Shown here: positions 55,402 through 64,000 of the stretch, one piece after another | Position numbering within the stretch: the first letter of the stretch is position 1 | Layout: every line of letters starts with the position of its first letter | Source: Ligustrum vulgare | Taxonomy: Eukaryota > Streptophyta > Magnoliopsida > Lamiales > Oleaceae | Length of the DNA stretch: 64,000 nt | Reading direction: 5' to 3' | NCBI GenBank assembly: GCA_963555705.1 | Contig: OY743170.1 | Location: forward strand, 15,043,096-15,107,095 | Translations under genes and position numbers: made by a program | The notes under the pieces: model-generated | What the model saw: only the letters and a program-made list of their open reading frames with translations | Databases searched by the model: none | Told to the model about the DNA's origin: nothing

Positions 55402-56939
55402 TTCAGAGTCCTAAGAAGCTGAACTTGGTTGCCACGTTAGTCCGTGGAATGCGTGTTGAAGATGCACTATTACAGTTGCAAGTGACAATAAAGCGAGCTG
55501 CTAAAACTGTCTATCAGGTCATATTTCTAATTGTCAGCTTAAAGTGGTTTCAATTGTTTGGGTTCTAAATTAGCTTAACTAATTCTTGTTCGGTAGTTTT
55601 TGCTTCCTTCTTTAGTTACTGTTCCTCCTTGATCATCCATAACCTTTTTCACTCACAAGGTTTTTTGACCTCTTAAATTTTTTAAAAATCACTTAGACCC
55701 ATGGTCCTTCCCACGTGATCCATGAAGTTAGCACACTCAAACTCAGGAACATGCATCGGACTTCTGCATAGATCTAAGTGCTGGCATGCGTTTTGTAGAC
55801 ATGGATACAGTGCCATATCATTGGTAACACTATTAAACTAATATTTGGATTCTTCAAGATGTTCTACATAAACTAGACATGATGAAATATTCAAAGTTAT
55901 GCATTTTCAAGAAAGAACGTAAATTGAAAATAAAAAATGAGACAAGTAAAACCTTATTCTAGTTTTGGATTACTCTTGACGATGAAGCTTATCCCCCATC
56001 GTCTCACTGGCTGACCTTGACCTCTGTTATTTTGAGGTCATAACTAGTATTTAGAGTTTGACTCGATTTGGTACCGCTCAAGCTCTATCTCAAAGTATCC
56101 ATTCACCCGAAACTGATCTGCTTCCATTTCTACTTTCAGTAAGCGAGCCTAGGCTTTTTCCAGCTGTTCAATCCCCCCCCCCTACCCCCCGGTTCTAGTT
56201 TTGGATTATTTTTGTGTCTTATACAAGGTTTCAGAGATTCTTGTCGGTTCATGAAGGTCCAACACGAATTTCGCCAGTACACATAATATGCTAGTGATGG
56301 AAATATTGGGAGTAACATAGTTTGCCATTCTAAAGAGAATAGTTGGTGGGTAAACCAAAAGGGTTAGCAGACTTTCTATGCCATTGCCATCTATTAATAC
56401 TTAATGCACAAGTAATTATACTACTGGGTCCTTGAAGCATAATCGTAGTCATCTGAAAGAAAGAGAACTTTTCTAATTAGATAGATGAAATATGTCAAAC
56501 ATGTTACGTGCAGGTTATACATTCTGCTCGTGCTAATGCAACCCACAATCACGGGCTTGATGCAGATCGTCTTCTTGTTGGTAAATATGGATGATGCCTT
56601 TTTTTTTTTTTTTTTTAATTTCAGTAGCTGCTGATTTGTTTTCTTCAATTTCTTTAAGCTGAGGCATATGTTGGAAAGGGATTCTTCAAAAAAAGGGTTT
56701 CATACCATTCTAAAGGTAGATCTGGAATAAAAGTGAGACCAGAGTGTAGACTGACCGTGGTAGTCAGGGAGATAACCCCAGAGGAGGAGGCTGAGATAGC
56801 TAGATTGAGGGTCAACAACTTCCGCAAGCTTACTAAACGAGAAAAGCAACTAGTGCCTCATAAACTTATCGAGACAACTCCAATATGGGATCGTAAAAGC
56901 AAAACAAGGAGTCAGGAATCTAATGCTATGGGCGCGTAA
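50901..56939 (+). CDS. mitochondrial 50S-type ribosomal protein uL22m, nuclear-encoded, six coding exons
   Basis: uL22 lines the peptide exit tunnel of the large ribosomal subunit. Coding exons are 50901-51018, 51283-51365, 51772-51933, 55407-55517, 56514-56580 and 56659-56939; all borders are GT-AG and the phases sum correctly to the TAA. Exons 1-3 give a long basic presequence ([19 protein letters not shown]) consistent with mitochondrial import. Exons 3-6 give the uL22 domain: [79 protein letters not shown] and [10 protein letters not shown]. No lesion is visible. Intron 3 is 3.5 kb and contains a MITE and an ATT microsatellite. This is the best-preserved gene in the window. Confidence 0.93.
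53877..54055. repeat. MITE-like element in uL22m intron 3
   Basis: Left end GTGTTTGACAAAATTTTGTTTATAAA and right end CGTTTATAAACGGGTTGCCAAACAGAGGC are a degenerate inverted pair. Related to the copy at 6471-6646, including a shared GTCAA-GATT--GTTGGTCAA-GATT centre. Confidence 0.55.
55340..55400. repeat. (ATT)n microsatellite just before uL22m exon 4
   Basis: About twenty ATT units end six bases before the acceptor TTTCAG of exon 4, replacing the usual pyrimidine tract. Confidence 0.95.
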
Positions 56940-57060
56940 ACTCCTCCATCACGACATTGTGGGAGAGCGCCAAGAGAATAATATCGTTTTTTTTTTCCCT
57001 TGCTTTTGTTGGATGTTTCTCTTAGTATTTGGAATGTAATCACGTTTTGGTTCAATGTAA

Positions 57061-57880
57061 TAGGTCTTGTTTATCTTGTCTAGCCCTGTTTTGAGTTACA
57101 CAAGACTAATGACTGAAATTGCACTCTTATGGATTGCTGCATTGGCATATTTGTTGTTGGATAAAAAATGATGTAGAAAATGTAGCATGGATGTTGCCAT
57201 AAAGTTGCGACTAAGCGCATGTTTGGTTTAGGTAATTTTTGGGAATTTTGGGTTTTTAAGAACATGTATGATTAAAAAGTGGTGAGCAAACATGCTCTAA
57301 AACAATTCTTTTTCTATCATGCAACATCAAATCACACATTAAGAGCCTGTTTGGTGTAAGAAAAATTAGAGGAAAACTAAAATTTTTGAAAAAACATAAG
57401 GCTGGAAAGAGTGAAAAGTCTGAAAGTGATTGATCCTATAAAAATATGTAGTTGAAAATGAATTCGAAGGAAAATTGTGGTAAAATTCCTAGACCAAAAG
57501 GGGCTAATGCAATAAAATACTTCAATATGGTAGCAAACATATTTAAGTGCAAGATTACATTAGTTCCTGGAGTTTGGCACATTTTTGAAACATTTTAGTG
57601 CTGAAGCTAATCTTTCAAGCTTCAAAATTCAAATAAAGTCTTATAGTTCAGAGTTGCTTATTTTGAACTAGTAACTAATCCAAAACTGTAAAGCATACAA
57701 CACCAACTGGGTAGAAAACAATGAAATAAAATTATAGTCCACCATTAATGACGGGCCAGAGAGACAATTAAGGGACACTGTAATGTGATCGTATACTAAC
57801 ACAAGGAAAAGAAAGAAAAGGAAGTTCGAGAAATTTATCGAAGCCCAGCTCAAAGTTACAAAGGGAAGAGTGAAGTACAA
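57061..57880. other. region after uL22m, no gene recognised
   Basis: Holds the uL22m 3' end and AT-rich DNA. The expected third exon of the neighbouring FolB gene (encoding the usual YLGVEI end) was looked for here on the minus strand and not found. Confidence 0.4.
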
Positions 57881-58576
57881 CATTGATCCCGGAAACCTCA
57901 GCTTTCCGTGTGGACCTTGCACTGCCACATGAAGCTTTCCGACTTGCACCCGGACAGCAGACACCTGGTGGTAGTTTTTTAGGATTGTAGATGCAATAAG
58001 CTGAGCCACAGATTCAAGAAGATTGTGTGAGGCTCCCTCGACGACCTCTTTAACTATGCTGCAAGCATGGACCAGAACATCAAAAAATCTATTGTAATTG
58101 AAAATATGTGACGGAAGAATAGAGAAAATACTGTAAAGCTGAGGAAACCAAGACAAGTCATGGGATACATACAAAAAAAACAGCTTATGAGTAAGAACTC
58201 GTTTTATTTATTCAAAAGCCAATCATGTCATTGATCCCGGAAACCTCAGCTTTCCGTGTGGACCTTGCACTGCCACATGAAGCTTTCCGACTTGCACCCG
58301 GACAGCAGACACCTGGTGGTAGTTTTTTAGGATTGTAGATGCAATAAGCTGAGCCACAGATTCAAGAAGATTGTGTGAGGCTCCCTCGACGACCTCTTTA
58401 ACTATGCTGCAAGCATGGACCAGAACATCAGAAAATCTATTGTAATTGAAAATATGTGACGGAAGAATAGAGAAAATACTGTAAAGCTGAGGAAACCAAG
58501 ACAAGTCATGGGATACATACAAAAAAAACAGCTTATGAGTAAGAACTCGTTTTATTTATTCAAAAGCCAATCATGT
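57881..58576. repeat. near-perfect 348-bp tandem duplication containing FolB exon 2
   Basis: Unit 57881-58228 and unit 58229-58576 appear identical except for one A/G difference I noticed (CATCAAAAAATC versus CATCAGAAAATC). Each unit includes the exon, its acceptor and about 170 bp of upstream intron. The low divergence indicates a very recent event, or a local assembly duplication. Confidence 0.95.
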
Positions 58577-59048
58577 CAGAACCACGAGTCTTCTCCCTTT
58601 TCAATTTATATGGAAGCAAGCAGCACAAAGTTTTTCACGTATCACAAAATCCAGGCGCAACTTAATTTATTATTCCATTCTTTCAAAAAATGTCCATATT
58701 AATCCATGAATTTAGACGCAGATCCCAAATTTGGTGATAAGGCTCAGTCTGTCAATGTATTATTCCAGTATTTAAAACTTAAAGCAACATGGTCACCTAA
58801 AATAGTACTCAGATAGACAGAAAGCAGCATAGTAGATGTCTTTAGATAAACATGCTATTCATTTGCAGCACTAAAGAGGCCAACCATCACCAAAGGACAA
58901 TGGGAAAAGGGAAAATTAAAGGAAACCCCACCTTTAAAATTTATAATTCAAATATAAGGAGAAGTTTTAATTTGTAATAATCAGGTACTCTCTCTCTCTC
59001 CCTCTCTGAATTATAAAGAGGAGAAGTTTTAATTTGTAACAATCAGAT

Positions 59049-59049
<1 letters not shown>

Positions 59050-59114
<65 letters not shown>

Positions 59115-59117
59115 ACA
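59050..59117. repeat. (CT)n(CA)n compound microsatellite
   Basis: About twenty CT units run into about fifteen CA units. Just upstream a ~60-bp block (GGAGAAGTTTTAATTTGTAA) is duplicated. Confidence 0.95.
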
Positions 59118-59145
59118 TTTCCCTCCCCCTCCCCCTCCCCCTTCT

Positions 59146-59317
59146 CTATCTCCCTATTCTTTCTCTCCTAACACCATCAGTTGATTTCTTTCTATTCTCC
59201 ACAAGAAAAACAACAGTGAGCTTCCGACCTTGCAGAATCTCGCCATCCATCTGATGCTTAGCTTCTGAAGCATCAGCAGGATCCACATACTGGACAAATC
59301 CAAAACCTCGTGGTTGA
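59146..59317 (-). pseudogene. SR splicing factor (SCL type) RRM exon fragment
   Basis: After an acceptor TTCTCAG the frame reads QPRGFGFVQYVDPADA (RNP1 motif RGFGFVQY), HQMDGEILQGRKLTVVF and ENRKK, then a short Arg-rich end and a stop. This matches the second half of the RRM of plant SC35-like SCL30/33 proteins. The first half (RNP2) and an RS domain are absent. It sits in the FolB intron on the same strand and could act as a cassette exon in FolB transcripts, or be inert. Confidence 0.8.
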
Positions 59318-59489
59318 CTGAGAAGCAGGAAAAAATACTTAGTGTGGTGCAATTACATGAAAGTATTCCACCTAATAGATGTCAGCCCGAAGGCTGACAT
59401 CCTAGTCTGTCCAGAAATAATCTCTGGTTGGTATAATTGGTGGTCTGACTATGTATTCAATTATAAATCTGCGCAAGAAGCTTAGGTTT

Positions 59490-60080
59490 CCTTGTGTGGT
59501 GTTGTGATGGTAGTGGTTGCGTGTTGGAGGTGGTGCTGGTTGTGGTGGAGTACGGTATGGTGGAGGAGATGAAATAATTGGTTACAAATAATCACAGTTC
59601 ACACAGATTTGGTCACAATCAATGCATTACGAGTCACGTTGTTCACAAATCTGGTCACAAACGGTCACATTTAATGCATACAGGTCACGCAGTCATTGTT
59701 TAATTGTTTTTGTTGTTGGAGGAGGTGGTGGTGTTAGGGTGGTTAGTTGGAGATGGTTGTGCGTCAGAGGTCATGCTAGTGTTTTATATGATTCTGGTTG
59801 TGGTGGAGTACGGTATTGTGGGGTTTGGTGGAGAAAATGAAGTAATTGGCCATAGTCACAGTTCACATAAAATTGATCACAATCAATGCATTATGAGTCA
59901 CGTACATTCACATCATAGTTCTGGTCACAAACAGTCACAATTAATGCATTACAGGTCACATATAGTCATAGATAAATTGTGTTTGCTGTTGGAGGTTGTG
60001 GTGGTGCCGTGGTTAGTTGGGGGTGGTTGTGCGTCGGAGGTGGTGCTGGTTGTGGTAGAGTTACGGTATGATAGACCTCT
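59490..60080. repeat. minisatellite, about 255-bp period, ~2.3 copies
   Basis: Anchor words GTGGTGGAGTACGGTAT (59541, 59800) and GTGGTAGAGTTACGGTAT (60052) recur about every 255 bp. The other half of each unit is rich in GGTCACAA and AATGCATTA words. Confidence 0.75.
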
Positions 60081-60415
60081 ATAGTTGCATTAATAAACTC
60101 AACTTTGTCAAATGCAAATAATTGGTAGTCATCCCTTTACCGGTATATAGCAGTATAACTGATGGTGTCAGACAAATTGTCGGAATTTCCTGCAACTCGA
60201 AGATCCATCCAGGCATCTACATCTATCAAGAATTTCTGACCCAACTTCTTTTCTTCTGGCTTCACCCCATGGTACCCATGAAACTTTAATCCCCTTAATA
60301 CAAGCTTGTCTCTCACAAGTATATTTTTGTCTTCCTGCGCATTCTTTAAAGGAATTTCAAGTCAGGTGCTTTATCAGAGAATCAATGTCCTACTTATATG
60401 ATACTCGACTGGCAT

Positions 60416-60861
60416 TCACAAAATTTTAACATCTACGAAGTAAAGAGTTTTAGAACTGAAAAAGTATAATGGTAAAATTCCCGGAAAAAGACATCTACAT
60501 TTGCTAACAATCATATGAACCCTAAATAAACATTTTACAGAAATTCCTTTTATTTCCTCTAGATCTTTAATAATATCTAGTCTTCTCACATTTTGAGATA
60601 CAAAATTAGTAATCAAACTACTCAAATCAAGTGTTGTCAACATATTTTTCTGATATAATCATAGCTAATCCATTTAATCTCTCTCGTGACATGATTGATC
60701 GAAGATAAAACTTGATCAACTTCAACTTTGAAAAACTTGCTGAAACTTCTTTCAGTAGATGCAACAGTGACATAAATAGTCAATAATACTCCATAAGCAA
60801 CCCAAGCATTTGCAAAACAACAGCTCATTCTCTTAAGTCTTAATGTAGTTGAACACATCAA
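60416..60861 (-). pseudogene. hAT transposase C-terminal dimerisation domain remnant
   Basis: Two overlapping minus frames give LLTIYVTVASTERSFSKF and then SSLITNFVSQNVRRLDIIK. The TVAS-ERSFSK motif is the hallmark of the hAT C-terminal dimerisation region in ZMM-type plant proteins. The frames are broken and the rest of the transposase is absent. Confidence 0.7.
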
Positions 60862-61426
60862 TTACTCCATTAGCTTATGTAGGTATTGCTTCCGTTTAGA
60901 ACTTTCAACTCAGAAACAATGTAATGCTTCAAGTAATTGTCAACGTTAATGCAAGAACACTTCAAACTAAACTATCGTCATCAATAGATTTAAGCATTTT
61001 CAAATCAACCAAAATTTAAAAAATGCCATCATATTTTTGAAATTATTCAAATCTATTTTGAAGTGATGATTGAGCTTGATCGACTATATATATGAAAAAA
61101 ATAGTTAGCAATCTAATTTAAAAATTTTAAAAATCGAAGTAAATACTAATACTAATTTACAAAAACTACACAGTAACAATATTAAGAATAATGATTTCCA
61201 TGAATTATATAGGCATCAGTAATTTAATAATTTAGTATGAACAAGACAACAATAGTTTATGGGCAAACAAGATTCCATTCTATGGTGTGGATAGTTTTAT
61301 TTTATTTTCCCTGAAAGACTCAAACTCAAAGATCAAAGTCAAAGTCCCTAATTGTAAAATATTATTAGCATTTAGCACATTACATAATATAAAAGAAAAA
61401 TCAAGATATAATATATTCATGTACCT
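60862..61426. other. AT-rich DNA, no gene recognised
   Basis: No motif, repeat end or splice-linked frame can be supported between the hAT remnant and the inverted leader copy. Confidence 0.4.
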
Positions 61427-61750
61427 ACGGTTATAGTGCTGCCTGAATGAGTGAATCTGTGATAATTTTTCAACTTTTAATTCAAATATTGTATCACAGC
61501 AGCTTGCAAATCGGTGGTGGCTGATAGCCTGATTCCGCGATTCATTTACCCAGGGTCGATTAGAAGTTAGATATTGAGAAAGAACAGTAGTAATTACCGG
61601 AGACTGGCGGCGCTTCCCTTTGCGGTTTCTCGGTGCGACGGTGTCAGTTCAGTCAGCGACTGCGTCGGGCGAGATTTCCAGTTCCAGCTTGGCTCTTCCG
61701 TCTTCGAAGTCTGAATGATAGGTTATTGGACTCAGGAAATTTTTGGGTCA
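61427..61750 (-). promoter_or_regulatory. inverted copy of the uL22m promoter/leader/first intron
   Basis: Reverse-complemented, this region matches 50501-50856: CAGACTTCGAAGACGGAAGAG, then GCTGACTGAACTGA, a donor CTCCG-GTAATTACTAC, TCTAACTTCTAATCGACCC, ACCGATTTGCAAGCTGC and finally GCAGCACTATAACCGTAGGTAC. Similarity stops shortly before the uL22m start codon. It has about 35 extra bases before the donor (GCACCGAGAAACCGCAAAGG). It points leftwards, the same direction as FolB 1.1 kb away. Confidence 0.85.
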
Positions 61751-61889
61751 AGGGCACAGTTACACGCATTTAAGTTTGAAGTTTGAAATTTTATGAAATT
61801 TTTTGAATTAAGGTGATTTGTAACTAATTACAGAAATATCAAAATAATTTTCAAAGCTGTTATTTTTTTTATAATCAGAAATCAGAATT

Positions 61890-63150
61890 TGTAATTAATT
61901 ACAATTATAACTTTATTTCAAATTGTAATTAATTACCATCACCATCACCATCATCACCACCTAATTTGTAACCAGTCATTGCCGTCGCTGCCACCACCAC
62001 CACCTTATTTCAGTTTTGTTATTAATTACAATTGTAACTTTATTTCAATTTGTAATTAGTTACAATTGTAATTGTAATTAATTACCACCACCACCTATCA
62101 CCACCTAATTTGTAATCAGTCACCGCCAACACATTATTTCAATTTTGTAATTAATTACAATTATAACTTTATTTCAATTTGTAACTGGTTACAATTGTAA
62201 TTTTAATTAAAATTATAATTAATTACCACCACCACCTATCACCACCTAATTTGTAATCAGTCACCGTCAATACATTATTTCAATTTTGTAATTAATTAGA
62301 ATTGTAACTTTATTTCAATTTATAATTAGTTACAATTATAATTTTAATTAAAATTGTAATTAATTACCACCATCACCACCACCTATTACCACCTAATTTG
62401 TAACCAGTCACCGCCAACACATTATTTCAATTTTGCAATTAATTACAATTGTAACTTTATTTCAATTTGTAATTAGTTACAATTGTAATTTTAATTAAAA
62501 TTGTAATTAATTACCACCACCACCACCACCTATCACCACCTAATTTGTAACAAGTCACCGCCAACACATTATTTCAATTTTGTAATTAATTACAATTGTA
62601 ACTTTATTTCAATTTGTAATTGTTACAATTTTAATTTTAAATAAAATTGTAATTAATTACAACCACTACCATCGATCACCACCTAATTTGTAACCAGTCA
62701 CCACCTTATTTCAATTTTGTAATTAATTACAATTGTAACTTTATTTCAATTTGTAATTAGTTACAATTGTAATTTTAACTACAATTGCACCACCACCACC
62801 ACCACTGATCACCACCTAAATTGTAATTTGCCACCGCCACAACCACCGTCGGAGATATAATTATAACTTTATTTCAATTTTATAACTAATTGCAATTGTA
62901 ACTTATGAATTAGTAAATCATTAGTGTAATTCGTAATTATTTATATTAGTATAATTTGTAATCAGCCACCGTTACAATCGTTATCGTCGAACCACTGTTG
63001 AAAATACAATTATAACTTTATTTCAATTTTGTAACTAATTACAATTATAACTTTATTTCAATTTGTAATTAGTTACAATTGTAATTTTTAATTATAACGG
63101 TAACTAATAAAAATTACAAATGTAACTAATTACAACTGTATCTAATTACA
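61890..63150. repeat. satellite array, ~145-bp unit, about seven copies plus degenerate ends
   Basis: The anchor CCACCTAATTTGTAA recurs at about 61961, 62105, 62246, 62393, 62540, 62683 and 62817 (spacing 134-147). Each unit combines palindromic GTAATTAATTACAATTGTAA blocks with a CCACCACC run of variable length. Confidence 0.9.
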
Positions 63151-63342
63151 ACCACCACCTAAAACATCACCACCCAAACAAAATCTATTTGGATTTATTA
63201 ATAATGGAAATCTGGCAGAGGTAGTAGCTAATTTGTTCAAATTCTAGATACATTTGGCCATAGCGTAGTTTGTAGGTATGTAGTTAGCACTTGTTAATGT
63301 ACTGCACTCGCTTGCCTTCTGGTTAGAGGCACCAAGAAAGCA

Positions 63343-63355
63343 ACACACACACACA

Positions 63356-63389
<34 letters not shown>
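63343..63389. repeat. (AC)n microsatellite
   Basis: About 23 AC units with one AT interruption. A near-duplicate GAAGCACCGTCCAA block follows at 63391 and 63449. Confidence 0.9.
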
Positions 63390-64000
63390 GAGAAGCACCG
63401 TCCAACCAGGCTGTAGAAGAAGAAAGCCGTGTGAGGTTGGAGGCAAAGAAGCACCGTCCAAAAAGGCTAAGATCGAAGGTAGAAGCTAGACCAAGAAACC
63501 AACACAAACTCGGTGAAGGAGAGAGGAGATTGACGAAGACTTTGGAGCTATTAACTCGACTAAAACAAGTCTAAAACCGTGAGGGAAGAGAACACCGACC
63601 GTAAGCTCTGGGACGGTTTGGAAGGGCCTCAAGCCACTGAATCTTGTTCAAGGCTGGGAGAACTAATAGGAATGATGGCAGAAAAGTAGGACAGAACAGA
63701 GGACGAAAGGGAAGATGAAAAAAAAAAAGAAATATAATTTATTAGTATGATATGGTTTATATTATTGTATTATGATATTATTATTTTAAACAAAAAAATT
63801 AGATTAATTTCGTTACGAGGTATAATAAAGTAAATCAACCCCTTTAATTAGGGCAATCCCAATAATTATTTATTTTGTGGGGGGAAATGGTCCACTTTAA
63901 TTTTGTTAAACCTTAATTTATATTTAGTAATTAATAATTGAAATATAATATAGTATCACGTGACTGAATTATAATTTATAAATATGACAGGCAAGGAGTG
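63390..64000. other. right edge, no gene recognised
   Basis: GC-richer DNA to about 63720, then AT-rich DNA. The stretch GAAGGAGAGAGGAGATTGACGAAG resembles a transcribed leader, but no coding frame with a known motif is present. Confidence 0.35.

Larger units (their letters stand above)
57881..60343 (-). pseudogene. dihydroneopterin aldolase (FolB) gene, exon 2 duplicated, 3' end lost or unseen
   Basis: FolB cleaves dihydroneopterin in folate synthesis. Exon 60343-60141 reads DKLVLRGLKFHGYHGVKPEE, KKLGQKFLIDVDAWMDL and NLSDTISYTAIYR, the highly conserved N-terminal half. It opens after an AG with no in-frame ATG, so a short upstream exon with the start must exist or be lost. Exon 2 is present twice (58406 leftwards, and 58058 leftwards), each reading IVKEVVEGASHNLLESVAQL and VSAVRVQVGKLHVAVQG; the first joins exon 1 in phase (CG+C = Arg). 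The family normally ends about ten residues later with a YLGVEI-type strand. Here the frame runs on to unrelated residues, unless the GTCCAC after CAAG is used as donor to an exon I cannot find. The 1.7 kb intron carries an SR-protein exon and minisatellites. Confidence 0.8.

Noticed and set aside
58508..58702. Plus-strand frame opposite FolB exon 2
   Set aside because: Antisense to the recognised exon and its intron, with no motif.
63244..63507. Cys/Val-rich minus frame of 87 residues
   Set aside because: The Cys-Val run is the translation of the (AC)n microsatellite.

Overview
The window looks like nuclear DNA of a flowering plant, probably a eudicot. It is AT-rich and carries small intron-split genes with GT-AG borders. 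Ty1-copia, Ty3-gypsy, Helitron, MULE-like and hAT-like transposons are interleaved with microsatellites and minisatellites. I found no operon, prokaryotic signal or CRISPR array. All identifications are by eye from translated motifs, splice sites and terminal repeats; no database search was run.

Layout. 1-1958: 3' end of a copia element (RNase H plus 3' LTR). 1959-8331: non-genic DNA, including a 3.8 kb segment bounded by a 30-bp perfect inverted repeat (4141-7932). 8332-22088 (minus): a gene for the mitochondrial Fe-S co-chaperone HscB/HSC20, whose fourth intron is swollen to 11 kb by a Ty3-gypsy element (9691-19909). That element carries a young Ty1-copia element (9810-14938) inside its 5' LTR and an inverted solo LTR (16731-17466) inside its gag region. 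23786-28455 (plus): an unrecognised small coiled-coil gene with an FKBP gene fragment in its last intron. 30072-34320 (minus): a START-domain lipid-binding protein gene, eight exons well resolved and the 3' end uncertain.

38713-44170: a 5.46 kb Helitron with both termini visible. It carries a CDC48 N-terminal fragment, further exon-like pieces and an RPA1-like gene piece. 45245-46876: a solo LTR. 47271-48304: a MULE-like element with ~200 bp terminal inverted repeats. 50501-57060 (plus): a six-coding-exon gene for mitochondrial ribosomal protein uL22m, apparently intact. 57881-60343 (minus): a dihydroneopterin aldolase (FolB) gene whose second exon is tandemly duplicated in 348-bp units and whose 3' end is missing or not seen. 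An SR-protein RRM exon lies in its intron. 60416-60861: a hAT transposase remnant. 61427-61750: an inverted copy of the uL22m promoter and 5' leader, pointing towards FolB. 61890-63150: a ~145-bp satellite.

The housekeeping genes belong to unrelated pathways: Fe-S assembly, lipid binding, mitochondrial translation and folate synthesis. They do not form a functional cluster. What links the window is transposon-driven remodelling: nested insertions dated by their target duplications, exon capture, tandem exon duplication and relocation of a promoter. The most distinctive signals are the exon-bearing Helitron, the LTR family packed with TTACGGCCGTAA palindromes, and the inverted uL22m leader upstream of FolB.
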